The notes under the pieces were generated by a model, which did not search any database, was not told where the DNA came from, and saw only the letters and a list, made by a program, of their open reading frames with translations. Shown here piece after piece: positions 59,239 through 64,000 of a stretch of 64,000 nt of DNA. The stretch's first letter is position 1. Every line of letters begins with the position of its first letter. The stretch lies in contig DAOUGI010000097.1 in assembly GCA_034429215.1 (NCBI GenBank), positions 98,619 through 162,618 on the forward strand. The letters are read 5' to 3'. The DNA is from JAFGOG01 sp034429215. GTDB lineage: Bacteria; Chloroflexota; Anaerolineae; JAAYZQ01. The position numbers and the translations under genes are program-made.

Positions 59239-60069
59239 ATGACTATCGTGGTTGCAGTCAAAGTGAACGACGGGTTGGTGCTGGCTGCTGACAGCGCCGT
59301 GACGATCCACGGCGGACCGCCCGGCCAGCCCGCCGGCATTCTGAAAACCTACGATCATGGGCGAAAATTGGCCGACATCAAGGACTATCCCATCGGCACG
59401 CTGACGTGGGGGATCAGCACGATCGGCTCACGCACTATCGAGAGCTTGATCAGCGAATATGAGTTTGGCTTGCCCAGCGCCACGGACCCGGCGGCCAAGG
59501 GGTTCCAGGTGCGCGACATCGCCGAGAACCTGAAAACCTTTCTACGCCAGCGTTACGAAGCCCAATTCGGCCCCATATCCCCCCAGGCAGCCAGCAGAGT
59601 GCCCAGTCTGGGCATCCTGGCCTGCGGCTACTCCGACGGGGCCTATTTCCCAGAGCAGTACCTGTTCGAGTTCCCCATGATACCGGAGCTTCAGGCCCGC
59701 CATCCCAACAAGGCCAACGGCGAGCCGGAGTTTGGCGCAGACTGGTTTGGGATGAACGATGCCATCACCCGCCTGCTCAAAGGGGCCGATCCGCGCCTGG
59801 CCAACATTCTTGCCGAGCGACTGCGGATGCCGACCGACGAGGTGTGGCGGCTGCTGTCCCAATTCGAGTACCATCTTGCGTTTGAAGGCATGCCCCTTCA
59901 GGATGCGGTGGACCTGGCGGTCTATCTCATCGAGACGACGATCGGACGGCACAGGTTCGCCATCGGGGCGCCGGGCTGTGGCGGTGCGATAGACGTCGCC
60001 GTAATCACCCCACAGGGGTTCAACTGGGTCTCGCGGAAGGATTGGCGGGCAGTCCGACCGGACAAGTGA
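59239..60069 (+). CDS. Proteasome-beta/HslV-like Ntn hydrolase of unfamiliar type
   Basis: Removal of Met1 would expose Thr2 as an N-terminal nucleophile: the start MTIVVAVKVNDGLVLAADSA mirrors proteasome beta subunits and HslV, with Asp18 in the place of the conserved Asp17. Lys43 in GRKLADI (after an insertion) may match catalytic Lys33. The C-terminus GCGGAIDVAVI resembles the HslV VDVAVI strand. At 276 residues it is longer than HslV (about 175) or Anbu (about 240), with an extra helical region around 150-230. AGGAGGT precedes the ATG. It is not accompanied by a proteasomal ATPase or HslU; the role is unknown. Confidence 0.72.
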   Translation: MTIVVAVKVNDGLVLAADSAVTIHGGPPGQPAGILKTYDHGRKLADIKDYPIGTLTWGISTIGSRTIESLISEYEFGLPSATDPAAKGFQVRDIAENLKTFLRQRYEAQFGPISPQAASRVPSLGILACGYSDGAYFPEQYLFEFPMIPELQARHPNKANGEPEFGADWFGMNDAITRLLKGADPRLANILAERLRMPTDEVWRLLSQFEYHLAFEGMPLQDAVDLAVYLIETTIGRHRFAIGAPGCGGAIDVAVITPQGFNWVSRKDWRAVRPDK

Positions 60070-60083
60070 TTGCCGGCGCGCAA

Positions 60084-60119
60084 CAAAGGGGGAGCGGGCT
60101 CTTCACCCACTCCCCTTTT
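60084..60119. terminator. Bidirectional terminator between convergent genes
   Basis: AAAGGGGGAGCGGG (60085-60098) pairs with CCCACTCCCCTTTT (60106-60119) with one wobble and one mismatch. A-rich and T-rich flanks allow it to serve both the Ntn hydrolase and the Fe-S gene at 60132. Confidence 0.75.
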
Positions 60120-60131
60120 GTGCGCATCCCA

Positions 60132-61205
60132 TCAGTCCAACGCCCGGTCGAGCATCTCCCACAGGTCGAGCACGTCCACGAAATAGCCCAGCTCGTTGGC
60201 CAGCCGGCCGGCGCCGCGCAGCAGGGTAGGCCGGCAGGTCGGGCAGGCGGTCACAATCGTCTGGGCGCCGGCGGCCACGGCGTCGCGGACCCGGTTCTTG
60301 GACACCTCGATCGCCAGGTTGCGGTCCACATCCAGCACGCCGCCCCCGCCGCCGCAGCAGGTGGAAAAGGTGCGGTTGTGATCCATCTCCACCAGCTCGA
60401 CGCCCAGCGCCTTCAGGATCTGGCGAGGCTCCTCGTACACGCCGAGCATCCGCCCCAGGTGACAGGGATCGTGGTAGGTGACCTTTAGGTCCAGCGGCTT
60501 GATCTGCTTCTCGGCGAGCTTTTCGGCTACGGCCACCAGAGCGTGCTTGACATTGAGGCCATATTCGTCCCGCAGCGTGACCGTGCAGGTGGGGCAAACC
60601 GTCAGGATCTGGCCGTCCAGATATGGGCCGTACACCTGGCGAAAGTGGGCCTGAGCCTGCTCGTATTCACTCGCCAGGCCGGTGGCGCCGACGATATAGC
60701 TGCAGCACACCTCGTCGGACACGAGCGGGTCGAGGCCGACCTTTTCCAGCACCGACACGATCGTCTGCACCTCCTGCGGCTGGCTCTGATAGGCGCAGCC
60801 CAGGTACAGAGGCACCGTCCCTGCCCGGCGGAAGGGAGTGGGCCGGTCGAACAGGGTTCCCTCTTCCAGGATCTTGGCCGCCGTCTTTTCGTGCTTGGCC
60901 GAGCTAAACCCCGCCGCGCGCATTTCCCGGCGGACGGCGCTAAAGATATCCAGATTGTTCAGAGCGCAGCGCGCCTGGCAGTAGCCACACATCAGGCAGT
61001 CGTCCATCACCTCCTGGATCTCGGCCGATGGCTCCAGGATGCCCTCCACCAGCCCGCGCGCCACCAGCATGCGGCCGCGGCTGGAGTAGGTCTCCAGGCG
61101 CTTGACCCGGTAGACGGGGCACTCTTCACGGCAAAAGCCGCACCTGGTGCGGTTGCAGGTATAAATGTCATCGGTAAATTCTTGCAAAGCAGCATAGTCT
61201 GCCAT
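60132..61205 (-). CDS. GlcF/HdrD-like Fe-S oxidoreductase with two CCG domains
   Basis: The 357-residue protein has an N-terminal pair of [4Fe-4S] motifs (CGFCREECPVY; CLMCGYCQARC) and two cysteine-rich CCG domains (SDEVCCSYIVG near residue 165, STCCGGGGG near 275, with CPTC partners). It belongs to the electron-transfer partners of glycolate and D-lactate oxidases, and the FAD subunit gene lies 20 bp upstream on the same strand. Together they should oxidise a 2-hydroxy acid and pass electrons to a quinone or other carrier. It has no membrane helices. Confidence 0.9.
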   Translation of the reverse strand: MADYAALQEFTDDIYTCNRTRCGFCREECPVYRVKRLETYSSRGRMLVARGLVEGILEPSAEIQEVMDDCLMCGYCQARCALNNLDIFSAVRREMRAAGFSSAKHEKTAAKILEEGTLFDRPTPFRRAGTVPLYLGCAYQSQPQEVQTIVSVLEKVGLDPLVSDEVCCSYIVGATGLASEYEQAQAHFRQVYGPYLDGQILTVCPTCTVTLRDEYGLNVKHALVAVAEKLAEKQIKPLDLKVTYHDPCHLGRMLGVYEEPRQILKALGVELVEMDHNRTFSTCCGGGGGVLDVDRNLAIEVSKNRVRDAVAAGAQTIVTACPTCRPTLLRGAGRLANELGYFVDVLDLWEMLDRALD

Positions 61206-61225
61206 GGTTGTCCTCGTTTTTAACC

Positions 61226-62689
61226 TTACTTGATCCAGCGTGACTCGAACTTTTTTCCGGGGTTCATGATATTCTTCGGGTCGAACAGCGCCTTCAGATC
61301 TCTCATGTACTGGTAGCTCAGGCCGTGCTCGTGCTCGCTAAAGCCGCCCAGCCGGTCGCCGTCGCCGATGTAGGTGCTCATGGTCCCCTCCAGCTCCACC
61401 GCCTTCAGGTTCATCTCGCGCACATAGCCGTAGAATTCCCTGACATTCTCCTCGGACGCATCGTCGACAAAGACCGCAAAGCTGATGCTGGGGCTCACCT
61501 TGTTGGGCGACTCGTTGTAGACGGTCATGCCCAGGACATCCTGGTGATACTTGGCCGACAGCTCGAGAAAAGCGTGGTACATTTCCTCCAGGCGGCCCAT
61601 CGGCACGCCGACGTCGGCCGCGCCAAACTTTTTCTCGCGCTGGCTGTCGGGCCATTTCTGCTTAAACGGGATGAACGCCAGGCGGTGCTTGCTGTCCCAG
61701 TACCCCTCGACCATCTCCTGCTCGCGGACTAGATCGGCCCCATACTCGTCTTCAAGGATGGAGTGCGCCTTTTTCAGACCAAACTCGACCACGTCCGGGT
61801 CGCCGCCAAAGGACAGGAACAGGATCGACTCGGCCCACTCGGGGATTTCCGGCTCCTTGCCATACTTTTGCCGGTAGGCGTGGGTATAAAAGTGGAGCCG
61901 CTTCCGGCAGTTGAGATGGGCGCTCTCCACGCTCAGCCCGCTGGCCAGCGTCCGCTCCAGGGCGCGCGCGCCGTCGATCAGGGTGCGGAATACCCAGGCC
62001 CGCACCTCGCGCGTCTTGGGCAGGGTCACCACCCGCAGCGTAGCCTCGGTGACCACGCCCAGCGTCCCCTCCCCCGCCACCAGCAGGTGCATCAGCTTGT
62101 AGCCGGTAGAGGAGAAGGAGGCCTTGCGGTGCCCCAGGCGCACCGCCTCGCCGCGCCCGGTGACCACCACGGCGTCGGTCAGGCAGTCGAGAATCTTGCC
62201 ATAGCGAACGCCAAAGGTCGAATCGTTGTCGCAGCCGATAGAAGCGCCGACGGTGCACGCCCGCTTGCTCTCCGGCTGGTGAGGCAGCCACAGCCCATGG
62301 GGCGCCAGCTTCTCATTCAGCTCCCAGATGGTGATGCCGGCCTGGACCGTGACCGACATGTTGGCCGGGTCGATCTCCAGGACCCGGTTCATGCCCTTGG
62401 TCTCGACCAGGATGCCTTTCTTCCAGGCCACCACCCCGCCGCCCATGCCGGTTCCCCCGGCAAAGGGCACCACCGGCAGCTCGTACTTGAGCGCCACCTG
62501 GACGATCTTGACCACTTCTTCCGTGTCGTGCGGCACAACGACAATGTCCGGCAGATCGGTCATGTCGTCGTAACGAGGGCTCCAATCGCGGCTGTAGGCC
62601 ATGCGATGGGTCAGCGAGTCGGTGGCTCGGTCGCCGAGAAAGCCCTTGAGTTCTGCCAGCGCTGCCGCCAGCTTTTCCTTATCTGTCAT
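61226..62689 (-). CDS. FAD-linked 2-hydroxy-acid oxidase subunit (GlcD-like)
   Basis: The 487-residue flavoprotein has the FAD_binding_4 segment VVPFAGGTGMGGGVVAWKKG (residues about 75-95), TVGASIGCDNDSTFGVRYG and LVAGEGTLGVVTEATLRVV, and a FAD_oxidase C-terminus ending ALFDPKNIMNPGKKF, as in GlcD and D-lactate dehydrogenases. The start at 62689 follows GGAGGATTGG; an in-frame codon 12 bp upstream is rejected. The exact 2-hydroxy acid (glycolate, lactate or other) cannot be told. It forms a two-gene unit with the Fe-S protein at 60132. Confidence 0.9.
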   Translation of the reverse strand: MTDKEKLAAALAELKGFLGDRATDSLTHRMAYSRDWSPRYDDMTDLPDIVVVPHDTEEVVKIVQVALKYELPVVPFAGGTGMGGGVVAWKKGILVETKGMNRVLEIDPANMSVTVQAGITIWELNEKLAPHGLWLPHQPESKRACTVGASIGCDNDSTFGVRYGKILDCLTDAVVVTGRGEAVRLGHRKASFSSTGYKLMHLLVAGEGTLGVVTEATLRVVTLPKTREVRAWVFRTLIDGARALERTLASGLSVESAHLNCRKRLHFYTHAYRQKYGKEPEIPEWAESILFLSFGGDPDVVEFGLKKAHSILEDEYGADLVREQEMVEGYWDSKHRLAFIPFKQKWPDSQREKKFGAADVGVPMGRLEEMYHAFLELSAKYHQDVLGMTVYNESPNKVSPSISFAVFVDDASEENVREFYGYVREMNLKAVELEGTMSTYIGDGDRLGGFSEHEHGLSYQYMRDLKALFDPKNIMNPGKKFESRWIK

Positions 62690-62740
62690 CCAATCCTCCA
62701 AGATTGCCAGCGGGGCAAATCATCAGATTACCCCACGGTG

Positions 62741-63445
62741 TTATCCTCCGGCAAATAGCAGCCGATCACAAATCGGGCAATAGTTCAGTCCCTGTCCCCG
62801 CTCGGCGGCGCGGGCAAGGGTCATCGGCACATCCACCCAGCACCCCTGGCAGAGACCGTCCTTGAGCAAGGCGATCCCCTTGCCGTCCAACCGGCCCTGC
62901 AGTTCATCGTAGAACGCAAGGTCCTTGCTGCCGAGATCGGCTCGCATCCCACTCGATTGCTCTTCCAGCTCGGCCAGCCGCTGTTGCAGCCGATCCTTCT
63001 CGGCAAACATGCCTGCCTGGTCGGCGCGCCACGAATCTTCGATCTGGCGCAAGCGGGCCCGCCGCTCAGCCAGCTCGGCTTCGCCCTCTTCCGTGGCGAT
63101 CATCAACTCCAGCTCCCTGTCCTCCAGTTGAGACCGGTGACGCCGCAGCGTAATAGCCTCTTCCTGTAAGCCTTTCAGCTCTTTTGGATTCCGAACGTGA
63201 CCGCCGTACAGTTGTTCCTGGTTCTTTTTCAGCTTGTCTTCGACGGCGCCGACCTCCAGCTCCAGCTCACGCAACTGCTTTCGCAATTGGTCGAGCTTGT
63301 CGTCCATCTCGGCGGCCAACTGCCGGGCCTGCTTCAGGTCCTCGGTCTCCCCGAGGCTGGTCTCGACCTCAGCCAAGTGCGCGATCTTTTCTTCACGCTC
63401 CAGGTCCAAACGCTGCAACTGATAGAGCTGCCCAATAACACTCAT
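62741..63445 (-). CDS. Coiled-coil protein with C-terminal C4 zinc ribbon
   Basis: The 234-residue protein is a long coiled-coil hairpin (residues about 10-180) with the family hallmark KKNQEQLYGGHVRNPKELKG at the bend. It ends with a zinc ribbon GLCQGCWVDVP and LNYCPICDRLLF. This matches the C4-type zinc-ribbon family related to chlamydial CT398, proposed to bridge secretion or nucleic-acid complexes but largely unassigned. The start at 63445 (MSVIGQ) follows GTGGAGGCGGGC. It is transcribed behind the leader RNA at 63482-63625. Confidence 0.88.
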   Translation of the reverse strand: MSVIGQLYQLQRLDLEREEKIAHLAEVETSLGETEDLKQARQLAAEMDDKLDQLRKQLRELELEVGAVEDKLKKNQEQLYGGHVRNPKELKGLQEEAITLRRHRSQLEDRELELMIATEEGEAELAERRARLRQIEDSWRADQAGMFAEKDRLQQRLAELEEQSSGMRADLGSKDLAFYDELQGRLDGKGIALLKDGLCQGCWVDVPMTLARAAERGQGLNYCPICDRLLFAGG

Positions 63446-63481
63446 GCCCGCCTCCACGCAAATCCGCTACTAGAACCAATG

Positions 63482-63512
63482 AAAAAGGCCTAATGCCAAA
63501 GCATCAGGCCTT
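63482..63512 (-). terminator. Rho-independent terminator in the leader of the zinc-ribbon gene
   Basis: Read on the minus strand, AAGGCCTGATGC and GCATTAGGCCTT (63501-63512 and 63485-63496) pair with one mismatch around a 4-nt loop and are followed by TTTTT. It ends 36 bp before the start codon at 63445. Confidence 0.75.
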
Positions 63513-63625
63513 CTGACCCAACCCGACAAGGGTAGGGGTAGGCTTGCGCCCGCTTGCCGGGCAAGCCCCCCGCTCTGTCTCATTCAACATCATCGTTACC
63601 ACGTCGCCAGTTCCTCTTTCCAGCG
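63482..63625 (-). ncRNA. Candidate leader/small RNA of about 140 nt
   Basis: The transcript from the promoter at 63632-63659 would begin near 63625 and end at the terminator at 63482. It contains a GGCTTGC/GCAAGCC stem enclosing a GC-rich hairpin, no open frame of note, and no family that I recognise. Either a free-standing small RNA or an attenuator leader for the gene at 62741. Confidence 0.5.
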
Positions 63626-63631
63626 GCCAGG

Positions 63632-63659
63632 ATTATACCATATCCCAGCCGGAGGGCAA
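63632..63659 (-). promoter_or_regulatory. Promoter of the leader RNA / zinc-ribbon gene
   Basis: On the minus strand TTGCCC (63654-63659), 16 bp and TATAAT (63632-63637) preceded by TGG. Confidence 0.7.
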
Positions 63660-63750
63660 AATGCACCCTGGCACGGGGCAGGTCAGAAGTTGGCTCCTCG
63701 CGGCCAGGCGAGATCGGAGATTGGGGGGCGGCGTAGTACTTTCTTCCCGC

Positions 63751-63778
63751 TTGCCAAAGCTGGCAATTATGGTACAAT
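63751..63778 (+). promoter_or_regulatory. Promoter of the last gene
   Basis: TTGCCA (63751-63756), 16 bp and TACAAT (63773-63778) preceded by TGG. Confidence 0.65.
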
Positions 63779-63821
63779 AGGGATGAGCCTGGCAAAGAAT
63801 GCCAAACCTGGGCCGGCGATC

Positions 63822-64000
63822 ATGTCGAAAAACGAAAGCCGCTGGGCGCTGCTGTGGACCATCGTCGTCGTCGGGCTGACCTGCCTGCCGTATCTGGTTG
63901 CCTGGCGGCTGGCCCCCGACGGCGCACAATACACCGGCCTGCTGGTCAACCACTTTGACGGCGAGTCGTACTATGCCAAGATGCAGCAGGGCGCCCGGGG
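63822..64000 (+). CDS. Membrane protein, probable GT-C glycosyltransferase, 3' end missing
   Basis: Only the first 59 residues are present. They show an early membrane helix (WALLWTIVVVGLTCLPYLVAW) and then NHFDGESYYAKMQQG. The 'D..SY(L/Y)AKM.QG' motif after a first helix is one that I associate with large membrane proteins of Chloroflexota related to GT39/GT-C glycosyltransferases. Start at 63822 is preferred; the in-frame ATG at 63783 would overlap the expected transcription start. The gene runs off the window, so the assignment is tentative. Confidence 0.55.
   Translation, partial: MSKNESRWALLWTIVVVGLTCLPYLVAWRLAPDGAQYTGLLVNHFDGESYYAKMQQGAR

Larger units (their letters stand above)
63446..63821. 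other. Divergent intergenic region with leader RNA
   Basis: This 376-bp gap contains the minus-strand promoter, leader/sRNA and terminator described separately, the plus-strand promoter at 63751-63778, and no coding gene that I can support. Confidence 0.6.

Noticed and set aside
1..64000. Prophage, insertion sequence, integron or tRNA-linked island
   Set aside because: No transposase, integrase, phage structural gene, inverted terminal repeats or tRNA gene was seen anywhere in the window.

Overview
The window reads as one contiguous, GC-rich, gene-dense bacterial chromosome segment. It looks like a Chloroflexota genome, most probably an anaerobic, Anaerolineae-like lineage. That placement is an inference from several traits seen together: secreted or membrane proteins with long Pro/Thr-rich linkers; secreted proteins ending in an LPxVxK/R-type C-terminus; a membrane module with a Ser/Thr kinase; a Rab-like GTPase operon; and strongly oxygen-sensitive metabolism (tungsten-type AOR, corrinoid methyl transfer, many Fe-S proteins). 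I see no rRNA, tRNA, CRISPR array, phage or insertion sequence.

Layout. 0-9 kb holds a partial FAD oxidoreductase, a secreted six-repeat protein, a methyltransferase/kinase pair, an NB-ARC/TPR STAND ATPase, a double GNAT and a truncated nucleotidyltransferase. 9-13 kb (minus strand) is a four-gene signalling operon: coiled-coil protein, membrane protein with SH3-like end, Rab-like GTPase, histidine kinase. 13-21 kb is an envelope and Ser/Thr-phosphorylation region: beta-helix protein, FHA protein, membrane Ser/Thr kinase, an internally deleted SGNH hydrolase. 21.4-25.6 kb holds a two-component system and an ABC exporter, each closed by a clear terminator.

25.7-36.2 kb is a redox/aldehyde block: thioredoxin reductase, DUF1858 protein, iron alcohol dehydrogenase, AOR, patatin, a fused 'quinate dehydrogenase-like' plus acyl-ACP-reductase-like protein, and a molybdenum hydroxylase of the Mop aldehyde oxidoreductase type with a lone receiver. 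Together these could interconvert acids, aldehydes and alcohols. 36.4-51 kb is mixed housekeeping (RlmI-like methyltransferase, Hpt, Nudix, UbiB-like kinase) with membrane glycosyltransferase, exonuclease/phosphatase, fused HAD, SIMPL and GH99-like genes.

51-60 kb is a co-directional run that becomes a corrinoid methyl-transfer operon: FAD amine oxidase, OCD/mu-crystallin, methyltetrahydrofolate methyltransferase, corrinoid protein, QueG-like Fe-S protein and an ASKHA reductive activator. It is followed by a proteasome-beta-like Ntn hydrolase. 60-64 kb has a glycolate-oxidase-like FAD/Fe-S pair, a zinc-ribbon coiled-coil protein behind a possible attenuated leader RNA, and the start of a membrane protein. 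Promoters are unusually legible: many are TTGnnn, a 16-17 bp spacer and an extended TGnTATAcT/TAtAAT box, and four share the identical 12-mer CTGTGCTATACT.
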